From: Ensifer sp. Root278
GTDB lineage: Bacteria > Pseudomonadota > Alphaproteobacteria > Rhizobiales > Rhizobiaceae
Assembly: GCF_001429285.1 (NCBI RefSeq)
Contig: NZ_LMJJ01000040.1
Coordinates: forward strand, 416,281 to 480,280
DNA: 64,000 nt
Direction: 5' to 3'
Shown here: piece by piece, positions 51,339 to 60,181 of the stretch
Position numbering within the stretch: position 1 is the first letter of the stretch
How the letters are laid out: every line of letters starts with the position of its first letter
Program-made: the position numbers and the translations under genes
The notes under the pieces: generated by a model
What the model was told of the DNA's origin: nothing
Database searches by the model: none
The model's input: the letters and a program-made list of their open reading frames with translations, nothing else

Positions 51339-52064
51339 CTACTTCTCAACCTTCACGATCAGGATCATCGGGCGATCGACTTCTTCGGCAAGGGCAGGGA
51401 TCTCCGCGATCTGCTCTTCCGTCGGGCGCCACTCCTCTACGTGGCGGATGGCAAAGCCCGTTGATATCAGCGTGTTGAGCGTCGTGCCTGTCGTGCGGTG
51501 GTGCTTGATCACGCCCTTTGCCAGCCAGTCGGTGGTGCGTGGTCCCTCGGCCGAATAGTGATCGACCGGCCAGGTGCGCTCGCCGTTCTCAAGCCGCCAG
51601 CCGGGATTGAGCGACGCCATATAGATCGGGTGCTCGACGGTGAAGACGAAGTGGGCGCCGGGCACGAGCGCCCGGTGGATGGTGGTGACGAGCCGGCCGA
51701 AATCCTCGACATAGTGGAAGGCGAGCGAGCTATAGGCGAAGTCGAAGCTCTCTTCGGGGAGGTCGAGCTGGTCGAGGTCGGCGATCCGGTAGTCGATCGC
51801 CGGATCGGACGTGTCGGCCCTGGCGCGGGCGATCATTTTTTCCGAGAGATCAAGTCCGAGCACCTGGGCCGCACCAGCCTCGCGGGCAAAACGCGAGAAC
51901 CAGCCGAAGCCGCAACCGAGATCGACGACGCGTTTTCCCGACAAATCCGGCAATTGGGCGCGAATCGCCGGCCATTCGGCAGCACCTGCAAGGCCATGCA
52001 CCGAGCGTCCGAGCTGGCTGTAGCCTTCGAAGAATTCCGGCTTGTCGTAAATGTTCTGGGCCAT
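51339..52064 (-). CDS. SAM-dependent methyltransferase (class I)
   Basis: A 241-residue class I methyltransferase. The SAM-binding loop reads VVDLGCGFGWFSRFARE near residues 46-62; the acidic end of strand 2 is LGLDLSEKMIARA; post-motif II reads FDFAYSSLAFHYVEDF. The N-terminus NIYDKPEFFEGYSQL and the central SVHGLAGAAEWPAIR are seen in a common group of small-molecule methyltransferases. GAAGGAGACC precedes the ATG. Substrate unknown. Confidence 0.9.
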   Translation of the reverse strand: MAQNIYDKPEFFEGYSQLGRSVHGLAGAAEWPAIRAQLPDLSGKRVVDLGCGFGWFSRFAREAGAAQVLGLDLSEKMIARARADTSDPAIDYRIADLDQLDLPEESFDFAYSSLAFHYVEDFGRLVTTIHRALVPGAHFVFTVEHPIYMASLNPGWRLENGERTWPVDHYSAEGPRTTDWLAKGVIKHHRTTGTTLNTLISTGFAIRHVEEWRPTEEQIAEIPALAEEVDRPMILIVKVEK

Positions 52065-52334
52065 ATCGGTCTCCTTCGGGGCAATGGGCAAGAGCGCGGT
52101 CGTCTGCCGCGCGCGATAGGGCGAGCGGGCATCGTTTGCCGTTACCTTGGGAACAGCATGCCGGCAAGGATCCTGCTCGAAACCTCCGGCATTTCAAAGT
52201 GCTAGCGCGTTGATCTGATAGGGCGCCGAGCGCCGCAAGGTCAAGTTGCGGCTGAGGTGCAAGGTTTTACTTGTGTTTTTTGGGGGTGTGTTAATGTACG
52301 ATTCTCTTGGTCCAGTCCGTTTTGTGGAGGCGTA

Positions 52335-52775
52335 ATGTCCGAGGCCATCCATCCCACTGCAATCCATCATTTGCCGGCATTCATCACGGCGCCGGGACAA
52401 AGCGACGTCCTGTTCAACGTCGTCGTCGTCTTCATGATCCTGGCGATCTTCGCCCTCGGCACCTTCTATCTCAGGCTGCATTCGCTGCCCGAAACCATGG
52501 CGCACAAGAGCCACAAGGTGCAATACGAGCTGGTGGCGGTGCTGGGGCTGATCTCGCTGCTCACGCACAACAACATCTTCTGGATCGCGGCGCTGATCCT
52601 GGCGCTGATCGACCTGCCGGATTTTTCGTCGCCGCTCTCGTCGATCTCCCGCTCTCTGGAGAGGATCGCCGGCAAGGTGGATGCATCAACTGAACCGGTG
52701 CCGCCCGAGCTCGAGCCGGTGGCGAGCCATCCGGCCGCACCTGCAGATCAGCCGTCGATGGAAGGGAAGGCCTGA
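52335..52775 (+). CDS. Small membrane protein in HlyD operon
   Basis: A 146-residue protein with two membrane helices (residues about 25-45 and 66-90) and a soluble, Pro- and Glu-rich C-terminus after residue 110. GTGGAGG precedes the ATG. It lies three bases upstream of an HlyD-type gene, an arrangement like YiaW-YiaV of enterics, where a small membrane protein accompanies a membrane-fusion protein. No named domain recognised; association with the HlyD partner is inferred from spacing. Confidence 0.8.
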   Translation: MSEAIHPTAIHHLPAFITAPGQSDVLFNVVVVFMILAIFALGTFYLRLHSLPETMAHKSHKVQYELVAVLGLISLLTHNNIFWIAALILALIDLPDFSSPLSSISRSLERIAGKVDASTEPVPPELEPVASHPAAPADQPSMEGKA

Positions 52776-52778
52776 GCC

Positions 52779-54011
52779 ATGTTCGAATTCATGCTTTGCT
52801 CGATGCTGACGATCCTTCCTGACTATCTCTTCCGCCGCTATGTCCAGGGCAAAAGGTTCGGGCGGGAGATCACCATCTATTCGGTGTGGTTCGAACTGCG
52901 CTGGGGCATCACCGCCTGCATCATCCTGACGATCTCGCTGATCACGCTGATCTTCTACTTCCACCCGTCGACGAAGAATGTCACCGCGGCGTTCCGCACG
53001 GTCGCCATCCTGCCGGAAGCCGGCGGGCGCGTTTCGGAAATCTATGCGACGCGCTTCGAGAAGGTGAAGGCCGGCCAGCCGTTGTTCAAGCTCGACAGCT
53101 CCGAACAGGAAGCCGCCGCCGAGGTTGCCCGCCGCCAGATCGCCGAAGTGGAAGCGGAGCTCGCCGTCGCTCGCACCGAGCTGGTCGCCGCCGATGGCGC
53201 GATCGTGGAAGCCCAGGCGGCCGTGCAACAGGCTCAGGACGAGTACGACACCCAGGTCGAACTCAACAAGCTGAACCCCAACGTCGTCGCACGGCGCGAG
53301 ATCGAGCGTCGGCAGGTCAACCTCGAAGGGCGCAAGGGCGCACTCACCGCTGTCCTTTCCAACAAGCAGACACTGGAGACCAAGCTCGTTTCACTGCTGC
53401 CTTCGCAAAAGGCGAGCGCCGAAGCGGCCCTGAAGGAGGCGGAGGTCGATATTAGCAAGACCACCGTGCGCGCCGGCGTGTCCGGCCGGGTGCAGCAGTT
53501 CGCACTCCGGGTCGGCGAGGTCGTCAATCCGCTTCTGCGGCCAGCGGGCGTTCTCGTCCCTGAAGATGCCGGCCGGGCGCAGCTGGTCGCTGGCTTCGGG
53601 CAGATCGAGGCGCAGGTGATGAAGGTCGGCATGATCGGCGAGGCCACCTGCATCGGCAAGCCCTTCACCATCATTCCCTTGGTCGTCACCGACGTGCAGG
53701 ACGTGATCGCCTCCGGCCAGGTGAGGGCGAGCGACCAGCTGATCGACGTCGCCCAGATCTCGCAGCCCGGCACGCTCACCGTGGTCATGGAGCCGCTCTA
53801 TCCCGGCGTGCTCGAGGACATTCCGCCCGGCAGCAGCTGCATCGCCAATGCCTATACCAACAGCCATGACGAGCTCGAGTCGCCCGATATCAGCACCGCC
53901 CGCTGGGCCTATCTGCACGTGGTCGACGCCGTGGGCCTCGTCCATGCGATGATCCTGCGCATGCAGGCCCTGATGCTGCCGGTGCAGACGCTGGTGCTCG
54001 GCGGGCATTGA
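52779..54011 (+). CDS. HlyD-family membrane fusion protein
   Basis: A 410-residue HlyD/EmrA-like periplasmic adaptor. One long N-terminal membrane region (residues 40-62, GITACIILTISLITLIFYF) is followed by a lipoyl-like beta segment (VAILPEAGGRVSEIYA), a coiled-coil hairpin at about 110-220 rich in Ala, Glu and Gln, and the second beta half (TVRAGVSGRVQQFALRVGEVV). An unusual C-terminus ends with another hydrophobic stretch (MILRMQALMLPVQTLVL). It probably shapes an export channel, but no transporter is next to it. A strong terminator follows. Confidence 0.9.
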   Translation: MFEFMLCSMLTILPDYLFRRYVQGKRFGREITIYSVWFELRWGITACIILTISLITLIFYFHPSTKNVTAAFRTVAILPEAGGRVSEIYATRFEKVKAGQPLFKLDSSEQEAAAEVARRQIAEVEAELAVARTELVAADGAIVEAQAAVQQAQDEYDTQVELNKLNPNVVARREIERRQVNLEGRKGALTAVLSNKQTLETKLVSLLPSQKASAEAALKEAEVDISKTTVRAGVSGRVQQFALRVGEVVNPLLRPAGVLVPEDAGRAQLVAGFGQIEAQVMKVGMIGEATCIGKPFTIIPLVVTDVQDVIASGQVRASDQLIDVAQISQPGTLTVVMEPLYPGVLEDIPPGSSCIANAYTNSHDELESPDISTARWAYLHVVDAVGLVHAMILRMQALMLPVQTLVLGGH

Positions 54012-54056
54012 GGGGGCGGTGTAGCCTCTGCAGTGCCCCTGCGGCAGTCAATATAA

Positions 54057-54087
54057 GGGCCCCGACCGGAACTGGTCGGGGCCCTTT
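54057..54087 (+). terminator. Rho-independent terminator of the HlyD operon
   Basis: GGGCCCCGACC (54057-54067) pairs perfectly with GGTCGGGGCCC (54074-54084) around GGAACT and is followed by TTTCTCTTT. It lies 46 bp after the HlyD stop. Confidence 0.9.
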
Positions 54088-54111
54088 CTCTTTGCCTGTT
54101 CCTCAAATGAA

Positions 54112-54140
54112 CTGAGCCTCCGCGGGGAACGGAGGCTCAG
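54112..54140. terminator. Second strong hairpin without a T-run
   Basis: CTGAGCCTCCG pairs perfectly with CGGAGGCTCAG around CGGGGAA. Together with the terminator at 54057 it isolates the HlyD operon. The following 255 bp to the GNAT gene are AT-rich and hold no gene I can support. Confidence 0.6.
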
Positions 54141-54396
54141 GCGCGCAATAAAAACAAATAAAGCAACTGCACGGCAATAAAAACGCAACCATACTACTCT
54201 TCCGGGGATTGTATGTTTGCGGTGTGCAATTACAGGTGCAGTGTGACAAAAGCGGGGTCTGAAATCAATCAAATTTATGTGGCATTTGAGTAGTCAATTC
54301 GAGCTAGGCAGGGCCGCGCGGCGGCCTGCCCAAGCGGATTAGAAAGGCTTTGCCGGGGTTAGACGTCATTTTTGCGGCCCATGGCCAGGCTGATCG

Positions 54397-54885
54397 CTAG
54401 CTTTCGCCGCCATCCGCGGTGATCTCCACCGGCATCGTCCAGGGTTCCCAGATCGCATCGTGGCTGCCGCCTTCGCGTCGGTAAAAACGCTTGGCGGCGT
54501 CGTTGGTCGCAAGCACGGTCCAGTTGATGCGCGGCGCGCCGATCCTGGCGGCGTGGCGCTTCAAAGCTGCGATCAATGCGGCCCCTGCGCCCGAGGAACG
54601 TGCTGTTTCATCAACGAAAAGTTCCTTCAGCACCAGCGTCGGCTTCAGATCGTAGGTCCACGGGATGACATAGTGTACGGCGATGCCGACTGCACGACCG
54701 CCGAGATCCGCGACGAGCACGCCGAAGCGCGGGTTATCGCCAAGCCCGTGTTCGATGAGATCCGCTTCGGTCACGAAAAATTTGTCGATGTAACCTTCGA
54801 AGATTGCAAGGCCGCGCATCAGCTCCAGCACATCAGTCACGTCGTGGCGTTCGAAGGGGCGGACGGTGAGGGGTGATGCGTTCAT
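54397..54885 (-). CDS. GNAT N-acetyltransferase (diamine acetyltransferase-like)
   Basis: A 162-residue GNAT enzyme of the spermidine/spermine acetyltransferase-like type. The start LTVRPFERHDVTDVLELMRGLAIFE is followed by the core strand and the acetyl-CoA loop in DETARSSGAGAALIAAL near 95-110 and an AKRFYRREGG segment near 135. Polyamine or thialysine acetylation is the usual activity for this branch, but substrates vary. The start at 54885 has GAGATGTCGAG upstream; codons before it have no domain. Confidence 0.92.
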   Translation of the reverse strand: MNASPLTVRPFERHDVTDVLELMRGLAIFEGYIDKFFVTEADLIEHGLGDNPRFGVLVADLGGRAVGIAVHYVIPWTYDLKPTLVLKELFVDETARSSGAGAALIAALKRHAARIGAPRINWTVLATNDAAKRFYRREGGSHDAIWEPWTMPVEITADGGES

Positions 54886-55066
54886 CTCGACATCTCGTGC
54901 AAGGGGGGTACCCGTTAGGTGTGGGTTACTGAAGGCCGGCGGGGACGCCGGCCTTGCTGCAGATTCCTTGGATAGCAACCCATTTAGGGACAATTATCCA
55001 GCGGTTCGAAGTGCCGTAGCGATCTTGAACAAGGCGCACGCCGCAGTGGTGCGCGCTGACCGGCGC

Positions 55067-55498
55067 TCAGGCGGCGAGCAGGGCCTGCGCTTCACCCGGT
55101 GCTGCGCCGGTGGCGAAGGCGAAGCCTTCGTCTTCCCAGCCGGTGATGCCGCCGATCATGATCTTCACGGGGCGGCCGAGGCGGGCGAGCTTGAGGGCCG
55201 CCTGATCGGCGCCGTTGCAATGCGGGCCGGCGCAGTAGGCGACGAAGATGGTATCTTCAGGCCACTCGGCCATGCGCTCGGCACTGATCTCGCGGTGGGG
55301 CAGGTGGATCGCGCCCGGCACGTGGCGGCGGGCATAGGCAGCGTCCGAGCCGACCACATGCAAGAGCACGAAATCCTGCTCGCCGCTCTTCAGCGCATGG
55401 GCGACGTCGGCGCAATCGGTTTCGACGCTGAGGCGCCCGGCGAAATGGGCAATGGCAATCTCGGGGGAAGCAGCGGGGGTTTCGGTGACGTAGCTCAT
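55067..55498 (-). CDS. Rhodanese-like domain protein
   Basis: A 143-residue single rhodanese domain. The active loop YCAGPHCNGADQAAL carries the sulfur-accepting Cys89 and a second Cys94; the conserved AYARRHVPGAIHLPHREI precedes it. It would transfer or carry persulfide sulfur in the cytoplasm. It is divergent from a GlxA-type AraC regulator with 86 bp between, and a palindrome in that gap suggests the regulator controls it. This pairing is common in proteobacteria. Confidence 0.93.
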   Translation of the reverse strand: MSYVTETPAASPEIAIAHFAGRLSVETDCADVAHALKSGEQDFVLLHVVGSDAAYARRHVPGAIHLPHREISAERMAEWPEDTIFVAYCAGPHCNGADQAALKLARLGRPVKIMIGGITGWEDEGFAFATGAAPGEAQALLAA

Positions 55499-55567
55499 CG
55501 GGGCTCTCCTTGGCTCGGTGCGTGTTGACGAAGAGATATGTAGCAGCACCCGATGAGGGCTGGCAGT

Positions 55568-55581
55568 TGGCAACATTGCCA
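55568..55581. promoter_or_regulatory. Palindrome between rhodanese and GlxA-type genes
   Basis: TGGCAACATTGCCA is a perfect inverted repeat (6-bp arms, 2-bp centre). It ends three bases before the regulator ATG at 55585, so binding there would block the regulator's own translation start or transcription start. Confidence 0.55.
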
Positions 55582-55584
55582 TAT

Positions 55585-56610
55585 ATGCTCAAGATCATGC
55601 CAAAGTCGTTTTCCGCTACCCGATCGCTCCAAAATCCGCTCGTCGTGGCGCTCGCCTATGACGGGCTGTGCACCTTCGAGTTCGGCGTCGCCGTCGAGAT
55701 GTTCGGCCTGCCACGGCCGGAAATGGGCGAGGACTGGTATCGCTTCGCCGTCGCCTCGGTCGATCCCGGCGAGCTGAGGGCAACCGGCGGCGTGCGCTTT
55801 GTGGCCGATGGCGGCATCGAGCTTCTGGCCGAGGCGGGCACGATCATCGTGCCCGGTTGGCGCGGCGCGGACCAGCCGGTGCCGGAGGCAGTCTGCCAGG
55901 CACTGCGGGATGCGCATCAGCGCGGCGCGCGCGTCCTTTCCATCTGTTCCGGCGTCTTCGTGCTGGCGGCGGCAGGCCTGCTTTCGGGCCGGAGGGCGAC
56001 GACCCACTGGCGCTATACCGACAAGCTTGGGGCGTTTTATCCTGACATCGAGGTGGTGCCCGATGTGCTCTATGTCGATAGCGGGCAGGTGCTGACGTCT
56101 GCCGGCAGTGCCGCCGGCATCGACCTCTGCCTGCATCTGATCCGCCGCGATTTCGGCAGCGAGGCGGCCAACCGCGTGGCCCGCCGCCTGGTCGTGCCGC
56201 CGCACCGCGACGGCGGGCAGGCGCAGTTCATCGAGCGGGCGGTGCCTGATGTGCACGAGAGCGCCCGGCTCGGGCCCTTGCTCGACCGTATGCGCGAACG
56301 GCTGGGTGAAGACTTCTCGATCGCCGTGCTGGCAAAGGCGGCGGGCATGAGCGAGCGCACATTCCTTCGCCGCTTCGAGGCCGCGACCGGCACGACGCCG
56401 GCGCGCTGGCTCTTGACCGAGCGGCTTTCCCGCGCCCGGCAATTGCTGGAGGAAACCGCACTTGGCATGGAGCAGGTGGCCGAAGCCTCCGGCTTCGGCT
56501 CGACCCAGACGCTGCGACACCACTTCCGCCAGCAGCTTTCGACGACACCTGCCGCCTACCGCGCGGCGTTTGGGCGAATCTTAGCGGCTACGAACCTGGC
56601 TGCGGAATGA
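55585..56610 (+). CDS. GlxA/FtrA-type AraC-family regulator
   Basis: A 341-residue regulator with an N-terminal DJ-1/PfpI-like domain (residues about 18-185: LVVALAYDGLCTFEFGVAVEMF... RVLSICSGVFVLAAAGLLSGRRATTHW) and a C-terminal AraC domain (about 240-335) with two helix-turn-helix units (IAVLAKAAGMSERTFLRRFE and MEQVAEASGFGSTQTLRHHF). The nucleophile-elbow Cys of DJ-1 proteins is present in SICSG. The start may be 55585 or 55597. It is divergent from the rhodanese gene and most likely regulates it. Confidence 0.93.
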   Translation: MLKIMPKSFSATRSLQNPLVVALAYDGLCTFEFGVAVEMFGLPRPEMGEDWYRFAVASVDPGELRATGGVRFVADGGIELLAEAGTIIVPGWRGADQPVPEAVCQALRDAHQRGARVLSICSGVFVLAAAGLLSGRRATTHWRYTDKLGAFYPDIEVVPDVLYVDSGQVLTSAGSAAGIDLCLHLIRRDFGSEAANRVARRLVVPPHRDGGQAQFIERAVPDVHESARLGPLLDRMRERLGEDFSIAVLAKAAGMSERTFLRRFEAATGTTPARWLLTERLSRARQLLEETALGMEQVAEASGFGSTQTLRHHFRQQLSTTPAAYRAAFGRILAATNLAAE

Positions 56611-56684
56611 CCTTGGCGGTATACGTTGCGTCGGCGTGCGCGCTCCTTGCGATCTCCGAAGTTGACAAAATAGGGACAAATGGT

Positions 56685-57194
56685 GTGACGAGCTCAAAGC
56701 CAAAGAGGGTCAGGCGCAAGGTCGGCGATATCCTGCGCATCGACCTGGGGTCTGGCCAGCACGCCTATGCGCAGGTTGCGAGCGAGCCGTTGATTGTCTT
56801 TTTCGACGGCGTGTTCACAAAAGACGTCGCAATCGAGGAAATTCCTACGCTGCCCGTCGTGTTTACGCTTGGTGTGTTCAGGTATGCAGTGACCAAGGGT
56901 GTATGGCCTGTAATCGCTTCGCAGCCGTTGACGCCAGAAAATGCGCAGGAGCCCTTCTTCTTCAGACAGGACATCATCAACGGCCGCCTCTTTCTCTATC
57001 ATTCCACCTTCGCCGATCAGAATTTTGAGCGTCCTGCCTCCCTTGCTGAATGTACAGGCCTCGAATGCGTCGCGGTATGGGAACCGGAGCACGTCGTTGA
57101 CCGGCTACGCGATCATGCAGCGGGGCGGCCGAACCGATGGGCCGAGGCGCTGAAAATCGACACGGCCCTCCTGACATCACCAAGCCGAGCTTAG
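56685..57194 (+). CDS. Imm26-like immunity protein family
   Basis: A protein of about 169 residues resembling the Imm26 (PF15428) family: a beta-rich start KVGDILRIDLGSGQHAYAQVASEPLIVFFD and a central YAVTKGVWPVIASQPL region. Imm26 proteins are predicted immunity proteins for polymorphic toxins, but many family members stand alone, as here, with no toxin gene in the neighbourhood. The start is uncertain: GTG at 56685 has AGGG upstream, while the frame is open to an ATG at 56607 that overlaps the GlxA-type gene. It is convergent with the next gene. Confidence 0.65.
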   Translation: MTSSKPKRVRRKVGDILRIDLGSGQHAYAQVASEPLIVFFDGVFTKDVAIEEIPTLPVVFTLGVFRYAVTKGVWPVIASQPLTPENAQEPFFFRQDIINGRLFLYHSTFADQNFERPASLAECTGLECVAVWEPEHVVDRLRDHAAGRPNRWAEALKIDTALLTSPSRA

Positions 57195-57204
57195 CCGCTG
57201 GCCG

Positions 57205-58188
57205 CTACGCCTCCGACAGCGCAGGTTCGGTACCGTCCTTGCGAAAGAAGGACCGGAAGAACACGGCGTCCGGCGCCGAGGCGATGACCCGGGCGACGAT
57301 GGCTGTTGCCGCAATGGCAAAGACGAGACGCCCGAAGAACACGCTGGTGAAATCCGCGCCCAGCGCGACGACCACCAATGTGTCTTCTATCAGGCTGTGG
57401 CCAAAGCCCATGAAGACGCAGGCGAGGAAGACCTGGCGCGGCTCGACCTTGGCTTCGCGGGCCTCGCGGATCAGCAGTGCACCACCGTAGGAGATACCGA
57501 GGAGCACGCCGACGGCGGCGAAGGGCACCGTTTGCGACTGGATGCCCGCAAGGCGGAAGAGTGGCGCCATGCCCCGGTTCAGCCAGCCGAGGATGCCGAC
57601 GAGCTTCAGAATCTCGATCGTCCAACTCAAGGCGAGCAGCACCACGAGCATGGTGGCGAGCGTCTTCAGCGTGCTCAAGCCGAAGGCGAGCCAGCCGGAG
57701 CCCTCGTTGACCGGTATCCATGTGGGATTCAGCGGCGTGGTGAGCCATCCGGTTACCGCGAAGACTTGGTGTAGCAATGCCGCGAAGACGAGGCCGCCGC
57801 CAATCCTGAATGCTCCGGTGACGAGGAAGCTCGGCCCGGCCTTTTGGATGATGCGCTGCTCGATCGGGATGGCATGCGCCACCAGCATCAATGCCGAAAA
57901 GACGGTCATGTCGGCAGTCGTCAGCTCCGAGACCGGGACCAGCGCGAAGACGACGACGACCGCCCCCCAGATGCCGACAAGCAGGCCGGTCAGCCAGGCG
58001 AAGGCAAGCTCTGGCGGCAGGCCGACGAGTGTCATCAGCGGCTCGAAGGCGGGTGCGACCGCGCGGATGACGCCGAGTTCCTGCAGCACATGGGTAACGA
58101 TCGTAACCGGCACGATGATGCGGACCAGGTCAAGGTAGACTTCGAGTGTGGCGAGCGTCTTGCGGTAGAAAATCATGTGAACGGCCAT
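57205..58188 (-). CDS. Nucleoside-recognition-domain membrane protein
   Basis: A 327-residue membrane protein with eight or so helices and the Gate/nucleoside-recognition motif of NupC-, SpmA/B- and FeoB-like proteins. Characteristic are [19 protein letters not shown] and [23 protein letters not shown]. The protein is probably a small transporter or gate; substrates are unknown. CAAGGAGACACC precedes the ATG at 58188. It is divergent from an Lrp-type regulator with an inverted repeat between them, so an amino acid or related compound may be the signal and cargo. Confidence 0.88.
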   Translation of the reverse strand: MAVHMIFYRKTLATLEVYLDLVRIIVPVTIVTHVLQELGVIRAVAPAFEPLMTLVGLPPELAFAWLTGLLVGIWGAVVVVFALVPVSELTTADMTVFSALMLVAHAIPIEQRIIQKAGPSFLVTGAFRIGGGLVFAALLHQVFAVTGWLTTPLNPTWIPVNEGSGWLAFGLSTLKTLATMLVVLLALSWTIEILKLVGILGWLNRGMAPLFRLAGIQSQTVPFAAVGVLLGISYGGALLIREAREAKVEPRQVFLACVFMGFGHSLIEDTLVVVALGADFTSVFFGRLVFAIAATAIVARVIASAPDAVFFRSFFRKDGTEPALSEA

Positions 58189-58265
58189 GACGGTGTCTCC
58201 TTGAATGTGTTGTCCAAGGACTAGCGCGAGGCCCTTCGCAGTTGTGGTCAAAATATGCACTTTCA

Positions 58266-58280
58266 TGCAATAAAATTGCA
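58266..58280. promoter_or_regulatory. Operator-like repeat between membrane protein and Lrp genes
   Basis: TGCAA-TAAAA-TTGCA is a perfect 5-bp-arm inverted repeat, 25 bp before the Lrp-type start. TTTCATGCA on its left and TTGCAAAT on its right extend the pattern. It fits an Lrp/AsnC contact. Confidence 0.5.
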
Positions 58281-58304
58281 AATGGCTACAACAGGGGGAC
58301 GGAG

Positions 58305-58760
58305 ATGGACAAGATCGACAGCAAGCTTCTGAGGCTGCTGCAGGAGGATGCGTCGCGCACCAATGCCGATCTCGCGGCTGAAGTCGGCCTGTCGCCGTCA
58401 AGCTGCCTGCGCCGCATAAGGCGCCTTCACCAGACCGGCGTCATCGACCGGATTGTCGCTGTCCTCAATCCGGCAAAGGCCGGGCGAACGATGAAGGCGA
58501 TCATTACCGTGGAGCTCGAGCGTCACGGCGAACAATTCGTCCGCCGCTTCCTCGACATGGCCGCCAAGGAGCCGGCGGTGATCCAGGCCTATAGCGTCAG
58601 CGGCGAGACCGATGCGCTCTTGATGCTGCGACTGAAAGACATGGACGAGCTCGACGCGCTGACCGAGCGGCTTTTCAAGGAAGAGAGCAACGTTGCGCGC
58701 TATTACACGTCGTTCGTGATCCGCACCGGCAAGGAGACGACGGAGATTCCGCTGGGGTAG
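58305..58760 (+). CDS. Lrp/AsnC-family regulator
   Basis: A 151-residue Lrp-type regulator. The helix-turn-helix lies at residues 3-55 ([37 protein letters not shown], taken in parts), the RAM domain at 62-145 ([23 protein letters not shown]). GGGGGACGGAG precedes the ATG. It faces the nucleoside-recognition membrane gene and probably controls it; the effector is likely an amino acid. It is distinct from the Lrp-type protein at 48232. Confidence 0.95.
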   Translation: MDKIDSKLLRLLQEDASRTNADLAAEVGLSPSSCLRRIRRLHQTGVIDRIVAVLNPAKAGRTMKAIITVELERHGEQFVRRFLDMAAKEPAVIQAYSVSGETDALLMLRLKDMDELDALTERLFKEESNVARYYTSFVIRTGKETTEIPLG

Positions 58761-58843
58761 GGTCGCATCGGGACACTCGGTATCGCCGCGCGCTTGGTTC
58801 GCGCCGGGGCAACGTGCCCCGGCGCACAAGACTGTCGCGACCG

Positions 58844-59593
58844 TCACTTCACCGCAGCATTGCCGCCATCGGCAAAGAGCGCCGCACCGGAGACGAAGCT
58901 TGCCATCGGGCCGGAGAGGAAGAGGGCGGCCTGGGCAATTTCTTCCGGCTGGGCGATGCGCTTCATCGCGTGCAGGCCGGCGGCCCATTCCTTCTGCTCC
59001 TTGCTGCCGCCCGCCGGCGTATCGACTCCACCCGGGAGCAGGGCGTTGGCGCGGATGCCCTTTGCGCCATAGTCGGCGGTGATGCCCTTTACGAGGCCCA
59101 TCAGTCCGGCCTTCGCTGCGCCATAGGCGGCCATGCCGGGAATGCCGACGCTGGTGCCGACGAAGGTGGAGGTGAAGACCAGCGATCCGCCATCACGCGC
59201 AAGCATCGCCGGGATCTGGTGGCGGGCGCCGAGAAAGGCGGAGGTGAGGTTGGTGGCAAGCGATTGCTGCCATTCCGAAGCGGTGATCTCGGCGACCGGC
59301 TTCATGACGTTGACGACGCCAGCATTGTTGACGGCGATGTCGAGACCGCCGAACTGTTTCAGCGCCGCCTCCACCAGCCGGATATGGGTGGCTTCGTCGG
59401 TAACGTCGCCGCTGACGGCGATCGCTTCGCCGCCATCCTCGCGGATCGCCTCGACAACGGCCGTAAGCTGCGCCTTGCCGCGGGCATTGGCGACGATCTT
59501 CGCACCCTCGGCGGCGAAGAGCTTGGCGACTGCGCGGCCGATGCCCGAGGAGGCACCGGTGACGATAACGATCTTGTCTTGCAGCATGGTCAT
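58844..59593 (-). CDS. Short-chain dehydrogenase/reductase (glucose dehydrogenase-like)
   Basis: A 249-residue classical SDR. The cofactor motif TGASSGIGRAVA is at residues 12-23; NNAGVVN near 89; catalytic Ser near 141 (FTSTFVG), Tyr155 and Lys159 in YGAAKAG; the family end motif SGAALFADGGNA closes the chain. It oxidises or reduces an alcohol/ketone with NAD(P). GGAGAAAGTCC precedes the ATG at 59593; a second ATG lies two codons in. It is divergent from a GFA-type gene. Substrate unknown. Confidence 0.94.
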   Translation of the reverse strand: MTMLQDKIVIVTGASSGIGRAVAKLFAAEGAKIVANARGKAQLTAVVEAIREDGGEAIAVSGDVTDEATHIRLVEAALKQFGGLDIAVNNAGVVNVMKPVAEITASEWQQSLATNLTSAFLGARHQIPAMLARDGGSLVFTSTFVGTSVGIPGMAAYGAAKAGLMGLVKGITADYGAKGIRANALLPGGVDTPAGGSKEQKEWAAGLHAMKRIAQPEEIAQAALFLSGPMASFVSGAALFADGGNAAVK

Positions 59594-59758
59594 GGACTTT
59601 CTCCTCTTTGGTTGAGGCGCCTTGACTAATGCTGGGAGGGGGGAGCGCCCACCCGATTTCCGCCCACTCAATTCGGAAGACGGTTGAGGGACGACGATTT
59701 TCAATCGGCGGGGCCGGTGGCATAGTCCGAGCCGACAAGAGGGGCAGGGAGGAACGGG

Positions 59759-60166
59759 ATGCTGAGGACCTATCGGGGGAGCTGCCATTGCGGCGCGGTG
59801 CGCATCGAGGCGGACATGGACATCAGCGCCGGCACCGGGAAATGCAATTGCACGATCTGCGTGAAGATGCGGCTCTGGTCGGTGGTGGTGAAGCCCGAGG
59901 CTTTCCGCCTGATCGCCGGCGAAGAGGCGTTGACGGACTATCGCGGGCGCAACCCGGTCGCCCATCATTTCTTCTGCAGCCAGTGCGGCGTCAGGCCATT
60001 CGAGCGGATCGACGCGCCGAACATGACCGACGAGACCTACTACAACATCAACGTCGCCTGCCTCGATGGCGTCGATATCGACGAGTTAGTCTCAGCCCCC
60101 GTGACCTATTGCGATGGGCTCAACAACAACTGGGGTTCGATGCCGGCCGAGGTGCGGCATTTGTAG
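59759..60166 (+). CDS. GFA-family (CENP-V/Gfa-type) zinc protein
   Basis: A 135-residue protein of the glutathione-dependent formaldehyde-activating (GFA) family. The zinc cysteines are in place: GSCHCGAVRIEA (residues 7-18), KCNCTICVKM (28-37) and FFCSQCGVRPF (71-81). Despite the name, most family members have no proven link with formaldehyde. GGAGGAACGG precedes the ATG. It stands beside a divergent SDR gene and upstream of an unrelated hypothetical gene. Confidence 0.95.
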   Translation: MLRTYRGSCHCGAVRIEADMDISAGTGKCNCTICVKMRLWSVVVKPEAFRLIAGEEALTDYRGRNPVAHHFFCSQCGVRPFERIDAPNMTDETYYNINVACLDGVDIDELVSAPVTYCDGLNNNWGSMPAEVRHL

Positions 60167-60181
60167 GGCTGGAATTGATTG

